From NCBI GenBank assembly GCA_945875045.1, contig CAMCIX010000048.1, forward strand, positions 1 through 8,757: a DNA stretch of 8,757 bases, read 5' to 3'. A program made the translations under genes and the position numbers. The notes beneath the pieces were generated by a model. The model searched no databases. It saw only the letters and a program-made list of their open reading frames with translations, and was not told the origin of the DNA. Within the stretch, counting starts at the first letter, position 1, and each line of letters begins with the position of its first letter. This document shows positions 1 through 4,843 of this stretch, in pieces. The stretch comes from an uncultured Clostridia bacterium (GTDB lineage Bacteria > Bacillota > Clostridia > Oscillospirales > Acutalibacteraceae).

Positions 1-153
1 GCGCTGAGCGTCATCCGTTGCTGTCTTTACAACCGAAGCGCCGCCGGTCGAATTTTCGCTTGAAGCGCCGTAATCCTTATCTACGGGACTGCAAGCCGAA
101 AACAGCATAGCAACCGCCGCAAAGGCGACAACAAAGGATATTATTCTTTTCAT
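1..153 (-). CDS. Putative lipoprotein, N-terminal part only
   Basis: The first 51 codons of a minus-strand gene that continues past the left edge of the window. It starts with MKRIISFVVAFAAVAMLFSA followed by Cys21. This is a typical lipoprotein signal peptide: Lys2-Arg3, a hydrophobic stretch of about 15 residues, and a lipobox-like FSA-C in which Cys21 would be lipidated after signal peptidase II cleavage. The residues after Cys21 are rich in Ser, Gly, Ala and Asp, like the flexible linker of many Gram-positive surface lipoproteins. A GGAGG Shine-Dalgarno (163-167) lies 9 nt before the ATG, and a strong sigma-A type promoter lies upstream. The visible part does not reveal the function. Solute-binding proteins and small sensory or sporulation lipoproteins all begin this way. 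The start and lipoprotein call are firm; the family is unknown. Confidence 0.8.
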   Translation of the reverse strand, partial: MKRIISFVVAFAAVAMLFSACSPVDKDYGASSENSTGGASVVKTATDDAQR

Positions 154-398
154 ACCGTTTACCTCCGAAAACTGAAGAAAGGGCTATTCTTCATATAATA
201 ATATTGTATTCGCAAGCGGCAAAAAAGTCAACAGCTACTTTTTAAATTTAACGCAAAAAAGACGTTTTTATACAAATTACGCCGCTCTCAAACAAAAAAA
301 TACAATTAATTCATAATTTACCTTTAATAATATAATGTCCCGCGCGCACAATAGTAATGCAAACGCAAGAGAAATTTTTTTTAGGAGAGAAAATTACA
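154..398. other. Divergent intergenic region
   Basis: An AT-rich spacer between the leftward lipoprotein gene and the rightward spore protein gene. It carries the lipoprotein promoter (203-231). For the spore protein gene I see a TATAAT at 331-336 without a good -35 box, and no clear match to the forespore sigma-G pattern (TGAATA, 17-18 nt, CATnnTA) expected for this gene class. An AGGAG at 383-387 is the spore protein ribosome binding site. I see no terminator hairpin, riboswitch or repeat. Confidence 0.5.
203..231 (-). promoter_or_regulatory. Sigma-A type promoter of the lipoprotein gene
   Basis: Read on the minus strand, TTGACT (226-231) is separated by exactly 17 nt from TACAAT (203-208). 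This is one mismatch from consensus at each box with optimal spacing. Transcription would start near 196, giving a leader of about 43 nt that contains the GGAGG ribosome binding site before the ATG at 153. No operator-like palindrome overlaps it. Confidence 0.75.
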
Positions 399-653
399 AT
401 GGCTAAGAATGTAGTACCTGAGGCTAAAGACGCCCTCAACCGTTTTAAGATGGAAGCTGCCAACGAGGTTGGCGTTAACTTAAAGCAGGGTTACAACGGT
501 GACCTTACCTCTAAGCAGGCGGGCTCTATCGGCGGACAGATGGTTAATAACATCTGTCCTGTACGGCATATGAATTTTAAACGCAACTACCGCTGGTTAG
601 ACGGCCACGAAAAGGAGTTTACATATAATTTCAGATTGGCGGTAATCGAGTAG
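399..653 (+). pseudogene. Alpha/beta-type small acid-soluble spore protein with abnormal C-terminus
   Basis: Alpha/beta-type SASPs coat and protect spore DNA and are degraded by the GPR protease at germination. Residues 1-49 from ATG 399 fit the family: the first helix ends in FKMEAANEVGVNL, which contains the GPR-type cleavage context (E then AANE), followed by the second signature around LTSKQAGSIGGQMV. The frame is open further upstream to 357, but that extension does not resemble the family, and AGGAG at 383-387 sits 11 nt before ATG 399. After GGQMV, SASPs normally continue about 10-20 residues (often K-K-M then a charged helix). Here an unrelated tail of about 35 residues (NNICPVRHMNFKRN...) follows. 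Its last codons lie next to a group II intron end on the other strand. I infer that the 3' end was replaced by an insertion, rearrangement or assembly join. The DNA-binding core is intact, so a partly functional product is possible. Confidence 0.75.
534..559. repeat. Perfect 9-bp inverted repeat at the SASP break point
   Basis: GGACAGATG (534-542) and CATCTGTCC (551-559) are exact reverse complements around an 8-nt loop. The left arm encodes the conserved GGQM of the spore protein; the right arm lies in the foreign tail, right where similarity to the family is lost. No T-run follows on either strand, so it is not a convincing intrinsic terminator. It may be a fold-back junction or chance. Confidence 0.5.
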
Positions 654-735
654 AAGGCTGACCGTTAGTAGGACAGCCGACCTCTCACACCGCCGTGCGT
701 ACCGTTCGGTACACGGCGGTTCAATAATACCCCAT
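645..735 (-). mobile_element. 3' remnant of a group II intron (domains V-VI)
   Basis: On the minus strand this stretch ends like a bacterial group II intron: a compact domain V hairpin (689-720), a linker GTGAGAGG-type sequence, a domain VI hairpin (stem GGCTG 674-678 with CAGCC 656-660, plus CC/GG inside, loop TACTAAC), and a terminal CTACTCGAT reaching about 645. The rest of the intron, including any reverse transcriptase/maturase, should lie at higher coordinates. Only about 120 bp of unassigned sequence remains there before an unrelated plus-strand gene, with no RT motifs, so the element is truncated. The exact 3' splice boundary and the upstream limit cannot be fixed by eye; some of 736-850 may also belong to it. 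Confidence 0.65.
689..720 (-). ncRNA. Group II intron domain V
   Basis: The minus strand folds as a 9-bp perfect lower helix (ACCGCCGTG 712-720 with CACGGCGGT 689-697), a 2-nt CG bulge on the 3' strand (698-699), a 4-bp upper helix TACC/GGTA, and a GAAC tetraloop (704-707). This is the layout of group II domain V, the catalytic core. Counting down from the bulge, the fifth to seventh pairs give a CGC triad on the 5' strand, the variant known from some bacterial introns in place of AGC. The match is to fold and sequence pattern, not to a covariance model. Confidence 0.65.
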
Positions 736-857
736 CAATAGACTTGCACGCTTTGGATATATTCCGTTTTTTCTTCGCAGCCACTCGTTGCGTTGCTTCA
801 TTATCCGCAATAATAAATCATCCCTATTTTGCTAATAATAATCCTTGGGTGAAAAAA
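736..857. other. Unassigned stretch between intron remnant and next gene
   Basis: An open plus-strand frame from 744 runs through this stretch into the next gene, but it is probably a chance extension. Its first residues are encoded antisense to intron-like sequence, and no ribosome binding site precedes 744. On the minus strand there is a short open frame ending in a TGA at the edge of domain V (from about 802 down to 722, rich in Arg, Lys and Tyr). It could be the last codons of a lost intron-encoded protein, though I do not recognise it as a maturase C-terminus. GGGTGA at 848-853 may be the ribosome binding site of the gene at 858. Confidence 0.35.
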
Positions 858-1370
858 ATGGTGATACTGTTTTCGGGGAGAAAATGTGCTGTCGAAAAGG
901 AAATTATCGAAATATTAAGCGGCTACGGAGCAAACTATATTTCGGACAAGGCGGTAAGCTCGGCAGAGGGGCGGTTTACCGTTATAAGCGAGTACAAAAA
1001 AACCGATATTAAACTAAAAAGCGGTATCGCCGTTTTTATCGACGATACCGACCGTTTTGACAATCAAATTTTTCCCGACGGGATAACAGGGGTCTGCGAG
1101 GACTCTAATCTTAAAGCGCTCAGCATTTTTAAGTCCTGCGGAACTCCCGTGATAAGCTGCGGAATGAGCGGTAAAAACACCGTTACCCTTTCAAGCCTTG
1201 GGAGTACTTCCCTGCTCGCCTCGCTCCAACGTACCGTTACCGACCTTTGCGGCAACGAGGTTGACCCCGCCGAGTTTAAAATAAAGCTAACCAAGCAATA
1301 TTCGCCCTTTGCGGTAATGGCGTCCGCCGCGGTGCTTCTGCTTGTAGGAATAAAGCCCGAAGTGTTTTAG
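858..1370 (+). CDS. Hypothetical protein with C-terminal hydrophobic segment
   Basis: A 170-residue protein of a family I do not recognise. I chose ATG 858 because the protein then begins with a beta-strand-like MVILFSG, and GGGTG sits 7 nt upstream; the longer frame from 744 runs through intron-like sequence. The body alternates predicted strands and helices (for example IAVFIDD near residues 54-60 and a Gly/Ser/Thr-rich CGMSGKNTVTLSS near 99-111), suggesting a small alpha/beta domain. A hydrophobic run near residues 151-167 (FAVMASAAVLLLVGI) could be a membrane segment or a buried helix. Five cysteines are scattered with no metal-binding pattern. Its TAG (1368-1370) overlaps the TAA of the convergent malic enzyme gene. 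Composition matches the neighbouring genes. It is likely a real gene because the frame stays open at full length, but no role can be assigned. Confidence 0.65.
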   Translation: MVILFSGRKCAVEKEIIEILSGYGANYISDKAVSSAEGRFTVISEYKKTDIKLKSGIAVFIDDTDRFDNQIFPDGITGVCEDSNLKALSIFKSCGTPVISCGMSGKNTVTLSSLGSTSLLASLQRTVTDLCGNEVDPAEFKIKLTKQYSPFAVMASAAVLLLVGIKPEVF

Positions 1371-2539
1371 ATTCTCGCAACACCCGATTCCCTTGCCGCC
1401 TTTGCAACCGCCGCCGCCACCGCGGGGGCAATTCTTTTATCAAAGGCTTTAGGCAGAATGTACTCGGCATTTAGCTCTTCATCACTTACAAGTCCCGCTA
1501 ATGCGTAAACCGCCGCCATCTGCATTTCCTCGTTAATGTCAGATGCTCTTACGTCCAGCGCGCCGCGGAATATACCCGGGAAAGCCAATACATTATTTAT
1601 CTGATTCGGAAAATCCGAACGACCCGTACCGACAACCGCCGCGCCGCCCTTTTTAGCCTCATCGGGCATAATTTCGGGAACAGGATTAGCCATCGCAAAT
1701 ACAGCCGCGCCCTCGTTCATTGTCGCCACCATTTTGCTTGTTACGATATTAGGAGCAGACACGCCGATAAACACGTCGGCATTTTTCATAACGTCGGCAA
1801 GGGTGCCCTTTTCACCGTTCGGGTTGGTCTTAAGACTAAGCTTGATATGAGCGGGAGAAAGACCCTCCATACCTTCATAAATCGCGCCCGCCTTATCGCA
1901 CATAATAAGGTTTTTAAGTCCTAATTTTAAAAGCAGCTCGCCTATTGCGGTACCCGCCGCGCCCGCGCCGTTTATAACGCACTTAATATCGGTAAGCCTT
2001 TTGCCTGTGATTTTTAGGGCGTTTGTAACCGCCGCCGCAACGCAGATAGCGGTTCCGTGCTGGTCGTCGTGGAAGACGGGAATATCACAGCGCTCCTTAA
2101 GCTTTCTTTCGATTTCAAAGCAACGCGGGGCGGCAATATCCTCTAAGTTAATGCCGCCGAAGCTGCCCGAAATTCGGTAAACCGTATCTACAATCTCGTC
2201 CACATCATTAGAGCGCACGCAAATCGGGAAGGCGTCCACCCCCGCAAACTCCTTAAAGAGCACGCATTTGCCCTCCATTACGGGCATACCCGCCTCGGGG
2301 CCTATGTTGCCGAGTCCCAGAACCGCCGAGCCGTCGGTCACAACGGCGATTAAGTTAGCGCGTCTTGTAAGCTCAAAGGACTTATTATAATCCTTTTCTA
2401 TTTCAAGGCAGGGCTGTGCGACGCCGGGGGTATAGGCAATCGACAAATCCTCCGCGTTTTTTACCGAAGTACGCGAGACAACCTCGATTTTCCCCTGCCA
2501 CTCATAATGCTTTTTTAATGCTTCCTGTTTAATATCCAT
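1367..2539 (-). CDS. NAD(P)-dependent malic enzyme (oxaloacetate-decarboxylating)
   Basis: A cytoplasmic enzyme that oxidatively decarboxylates L-malate to pyruvate and CO2 with NAD(P)+ and a divalent metal, linking C4 acids to pyruvate and providing reduced cofactor. At 390 residues it is the short bacterial form without a phosphotransacetylase-like C-terminal domain. Visible motifs: SIAYTPGVA with the catalytic Tyr36, EGKCVLFK with the catalytic Lys91, LEDI (Glu133-Asp134) and FHDDQHGTA (Asp158-Asp159) for metal and substrate, the dinucleotide-binding GAGAAG (191-196), and ANPVPE with Asn285. All expected catalytic residues are present. The ATG at 2539 fits the family N-terminus; the Shine-Dalgarno is weak (GGACGGTG about 10 nt upstream). 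The gene appears monocistronic: it is divergent from the gene at 2659 and convergent with the gene at 858. Coenzyme preference cannot be read off reliably. Confidence 0.95.
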   Translation of the reverse strand: MDIKQEALKKHYEWQGKIEVVSRTSVKNAEDLSIAYTPGVAQPCLEIEKDYNKSFELTRRANLIAVVTDGSAVLGLGNIGPEAGMPVMEGKCVLFKEFAGVDAFPICVRSNDVDEIVDTVYRISGSFGGINLEDIAAPRCFEIERKLKERCDIPVFHDDQHGTAICVAAAVTNALKITGKRLTDIKCVINGAGAAGTAIGELLLKLGLKNLIMCDKAGAIYEGMEGLSPAHIKLSLKTNPNGEKGTLADVMKNADVFIGVSAPNIVTSKMVATMNEGAAVFAMANPVPEIMPDEAKKGGAAVVGTGRSDFPNQINNVLAFPGIFRGALDVRASDINEEMQMAAVYALAGLVSDEELNAEYILPKAFDKRIAPAVAAAVAKAARESGVARI

Positions 2540-2658
2540 TTTTTAACACCGTCCGAAATTTTGTATATACTACAGTATATCATATTTTTCGCACAATTTA
2601 CAGCCTTATTTGAATAAAAAATAATTTTTCGTTAAAGCTATTAAAAAGAAGGTGTGGT
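2540..2658. other. Divergent intergenic region, malic enzyme / small membrane protein
   Basis: A 119-bp AT-rich spacer that must hold the promoters of both divergent genes. Apart from the palindrome at 2565-2580, I see an AAGGTG ribosome binding site (2649-2654) 4 nt before ATG 2659. A TGAATA in the middle has no properly spaced partner for a forespore promoter. There is no terminator or structured leader. Confidence 0.4.
2565..2580 (-). promoter_or_regulatory. Palindrome in the malic enzyme promoter region
   Basis: A perfect 16-bp inverted repeat (ATATACT, 2-nt centre, AGTATAT) lies 26 bp upstream of the malic enzyme ATG. On the minus strand it includes TATACT (2574-2579), a fair -10 box, but the matching -35 hexamer at 17-nt spacing (TGTAAA) is poor. 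An operator overlapping the -10 region would explain a weak, regulated promoter. AT-rich palindromes also arise by chance. Confidence 0.4.
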
Positions 2659-2958
2659 ATGGACAGAACAAAACAGCGAAATATAATAATAACCGCATTG
2701 GTTTTAACCGCCGCCGCGGTAATAATCCTGATAACCGCGGGCTTTGCTGCCAAAAACCGCGATTACGAACCTTCAAGCTGGGTTTTAAAGGCATACGGCA
2801 ACAGCGTCGCCCTCTATAACGGTAAGGAGATTGAGGCGGTTTACGGGGATATTGTGCTTGATAACCTCCCGCCCGAAGACGTAAAAATATTAGAAAACGG
2901 TATCGCCTTCCCTACCCGCGAGGAGGCAGAAAAGGCGATTGAGGATTACGACGGATAA
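2659..2958 (+). CDS. Small single-pass membrane protein, possibly BofC-like
   Basis: A 99-residue protein with a positively charged N-terminus (MDRTKQR), one strong membrane-spanning or signal-anchor segment (about residues 9-31, IIITALVLTAAAVIILITAG), and an extracytoplasmic domain of about 65 residues. That domain reads WVLKAYGNSVALYNGKEIEAVYGDIVLDNLP then an acidic, helical C-terminus ending IEDYDG. The pattern of LK-x-Y-N/G, a short beta hairpin, then LP and a final E-A/E-x-x-I-E-D-Y resembles small Clostridia proteins that I associate with the C-terminal domain of BofC, a forespore-secreted regulator of sigma-K checkpoint signalling. That is a recollection of pattern, not a search result. 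It would fit with the spore-former context. No lipobox Cys. It ends 7 bp before the convergent mnmE stop, with no hairpin terminator between them. Confidence 0.65.
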   Translation: MDRTKQRNIIITALVLTAAAVIILITAGFAAKNRDYEPSSWVLKAYGNSVALYNGKEIEAVYGDIVLDNLPPEDVKILENGIAFPTREEAEKAIEDYDG

Positions 2959-2965
2959 ATGTAAT

Positions 2966-4327
2966 TTATTTGCCTACGCAGAAGCGGCGGAAAATTTCGT
3001 CGGTGACCTCGTTTGTCACCCGCTTGCCGGTAAGCTCGAAAAGGGCGGCTATCGCGTCGTCAACGCAAACGCCAACCGCGTCCATTGTAGAACCGCATTT
3101 AAGCGCGTTTATAGCTTCACTAACTCCCTCAAGCGCCCTTTGGGTGCAGTCGTGCTGGCGTTCGTTTAAAAGCACCGCGCTGTCGGGGTCAAGGTCGGCG
3201 GTTCCCGCCGCTTCGGCGATAGCTTTACTAAGCGTTTCGTAGCCGTCGCCCTTTTTCGCCGAGGTCTCCACAATTTTAAAGCCCTCAAAAGCCGATTTGT
3301 CAAGCTTACAGGACAGGTCTGTTTTATTTATTATCACTATTACATTTTTTCCGCGTATGCTGTGAAGCAGCCCATAATCGTCCTTATCAAGCGGCTTTGT
3401 GCAGTCGAATACCGCAAGAATTAGCCCCGCAGTTTCAATACGCCGTCTTGCGCGGTCAACCCCTATGCTTTCAACCCGGTCGTCTGTATCGTGTATTCCC
3501 GCGGTATCGGCAAGGCGTAAAACAATATCCCCCACAGTCACGGTTTCCTCGATAATATCGCGGGTAGTGCCTGCAACCTCGGTCACTATAGACCGCTCCG
3601 CGCCGCTAAGCATATTCATAAGGGTGGATTTGCCCACATTCGGCTTGCCGACAATAGCGGTATCGATTCCCTCCCTTAAAATTCTGCCAGCGTCATAGGT
3701 CGAGAGCATTTTTTTAAGCGCGGTTTCGGCACTTTCAAGCATTTTAAGGAAATTTTCGTAATCAAGCCCCTCTATATCCTCGTCGGGATAGTCGGAAAAG
3801 GCGGCTATGGAGGCGTCCAACGCTACTAAATCGCCCTCTATTGCTTGGATTTTTCCGCTGACCTTTCCTATATGTGCGGCACGGGAAAGGCGGAGCTGTG
3901 CCTCGGATTTTGCCGAGATTAGTCCCATAACGCTCTCCGCCCTTGTAAGGTCGGTTTTTTCGTTCAAAAAGGCGCGTTTGGTAAATTCCCCGGGCTCTGC
4001 CGAAAAAGCTCCGTTTTTAAGTATAAGCCTTAACACCTCGCGGAGCAAAATTCTGCCGCCGTGTACCGAGATTTCAACAACGTCCTCCCCCGTATAGCTT
4101 TTAGGCGCGCGGAAAACGAGGGCAACCGCGTCGTCAAGCAGACTATCGCCCTCCTTTATCTCGCCGTATGCCGCGCGGTAGCCGGGTAAATCGGAGAGTC
4201 TTTCGCCGCTGAACGGGAAAAACACACTATCGGCAACTTTAAGCGCCGCCTCTCCCGAAATTCTTATAACCCCTAAAGAGCCCTCGCCCGGCGGCGTGGC
4301 GATAGCCGCTATTGTACGGTCGGACAT
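2966..4327 (-). CDS. mnmE: tRNA uridine-5-carboxymethylaminomethyl modification GTPase MnmE
   Basis: With MnmG, MnmE installs the cmnm5 group on U34 of tRNAs that read split codon boxes ending in purine, using methylene-THF, glycine, FAD and GTP. At 453 residues it has the usual length. Order: N-terminal formyl-THF-binding domain (about 1-118, starting TIAAIATPPGEGSLGVIRISG), helical domain, inserted G domain, and the end of the helical domain. G-domain motifs are complete: G1 GKPNVGKS (227-234), G2 TTRD (254-257), G3 DTAG (274-277), G4 NKTD (334-337), G5 SAK (356-358). The protein ends in the family signature FCVGK with the conserved Cys450. GAGGAGGTG (4333-4341) lies 5 nt before the ATG. 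It is the last gene of the minus-strand run, 33 bp after luxS. In many Firmicutes mnmE sits next to mnmG and rnpA; here it does not. Confidence 0.97.
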   Translation of the reverse strand: MSDRTIAAIATPPGEGSLGVIRISGEAALKVADSVFFPFSGERLSDLPGYRAAYGEIKEGDSLLDDAVALVFRAPKSYTGEDVVEISVHGGRILLREVLRLILKNGAFSAEPGEFTKRAFLNEKTDLTRAESVMGLISAKSEAQLRLSRAAHIGKVSGKIQAIEGDLVALDASIAAFSDYPDEDIEGLDYENFLKMLESAETALKKMLSTYDAGRILREGIDTAIVGKPNVGKSTLMNMLSGAERSIVTEVAGTTRDIIEETVTVGDIVLRLADTAGIHDTDDRVESIGVDRARRRIETAGLILAVFDCTKPLDKDDYGLLHSIRGKNVIVIINKTDLSCKLDKSAFEGFKIVETSAKKGDGYETLSKAIAEAAGTADLDPDSAVLLNERQHDCTQRALEGVSEAINALKCGSTMDAVGVCVDDAIAALFELTGKRVTNEVTDEIFRRFCVGK

Positions 4328-4360
4328 TGACGCACCTCCTCTGTCATAATGAAAAACCCT

Positions 4361-4828
4361 TTATTGAGGGTAGGTAAAACGTTTATTATCGGTCAGTTCT
4401 TCCCTATATTTCCTGATATAGTATTTCGCCATATTGAGATTCTGCTCGGAATAGTTGCCACATTCCTCGGGTCTTGCGCCGGGGATTTCTCCCTCATAGC
4501 CGATAATAAAATCGCACATAGCGGTTACAAGGGGAAATACCTCATTAGAGGTCAAATTCCCGAACATAACGAGGTAACAGCCCGTTCTGCAGCCCATAGG
4601 CCCGAAATAAACAATATTTTCCTTTTGCCCGCTTGAACGGAGAAAGGTCGCCCCGAGATGCTCGATAGTGTGAAGCGCGGGCATATCGATAACAGGCTCC
4701 CTGTTAGGCGCGGTAAGCCTTAAATCAAAGGTTGTAACTGTAACGCCGTCCCTTTTGTCCTTTCTCGAAACATAAAGACCGGGAAGGAGCGTAAGGTGAT
4801 TTATTCTGAAGCTTTCTATTTTTTCCAC
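4361..4828 (-). CDS. luxS: S-ribosylhomocysteine lyase LuxS (AI-2 synthesis)
   Basis: LuxS cleaves S-ribosylhomocysteine to homocysteine and DPD, recycling the methyl-cycle product and yielding the precursor of autoinducer 2. The protein has 155 residues from the chosen start. The metal site is HTIEH (His53, His57) plus Cys123 in ECGNY; catalytic residues are Glu56 and Cys80 in GPMGCRTG. All are intact and close to the Bacillus numbering (His54, Glu57, His58, Cys84, Cys126). The frame opens at an upstream GTG (4837), but I chose the GTG at 4828. That gives the family-like N-terminus MEKIESFRINHLTLLPGLYVSRKD and puts AGGTG 6 nt upstream; the earlier GTG is itself part of that Shine-Dalgarno. 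The gene starts 15 bp after the cation ATPase stop, so translational coupling is likely. One small oddity is Cys in place of the usual aromatic residue after GCRTG. No Pfs nucleosidase gene is in the window. Confidence 0.96.
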   Translation of the reverse strand: MEKIESFRINHLTLLPGLYVSRKDKRDGVTVTTFDLRLTAPNREPVIDMPALHTIEHLGATFLRSSGQKENIVYFGPMGCRTGCYLVMFGNLTSNEVFPLVTAMCDFIIGYEGEIPGARPEECGNYSEQNLNMAKYYIRKYREELTDNKRFTYPQ

Positions 4829-4834
4829 TTTAAA

Positions 4835-4840
4835 CACCTG
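4835..4840 (-). promoter_or_regulatory. Shine-Dalgarno that decides the luxS start
   Basis: CAGGTG on the minus strand begins 3 nt after the ATPase TGA and sits 6 nt (TTTAAA) upstream of GTG 4828. The GTG within it (4835-4837) is in frame and could be miscalled as the start. Confidence 0.7.
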
Positions 4841-4843
4841 TTT

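Noticed and set aside
331..336. TATAAT as a promoter for the spore protein gene
   Set aside because: No acceptable -35 hexamer at 16-18 nt, and these genes are normally read by sigma-G, whose pattern I could not find convincingly.
664..670. TACTAAC, identical to the yeast spliceosomal branch-point consensus
   Set aside because: It sits in the loop of intron domain VI in a bacterial context; the match to the yeast motif is best treated as coincidence.
744..857. N-terminal extension of the hypothetical protein starting at 744
   Set aside because: No ribosome binding site, and the extension begins just beside and antisense to intron domain V. The start at 858 has GGGTG at good distance and a normal strand-like beginning.
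2956..2968. Bidirectional terminator between the small membrane protein and mnmE
   Set aside because: Only 7 bp separate the stop codons, and no GC-rich hairpin with a T-run is present there.
4829..4837. luxS starting at the upstream GTG (4837)
   Set aside because: That GTG lies within the Shine-Dalgarno AGGTG, and the three extra residues are absent from typical LuxS N-termini.
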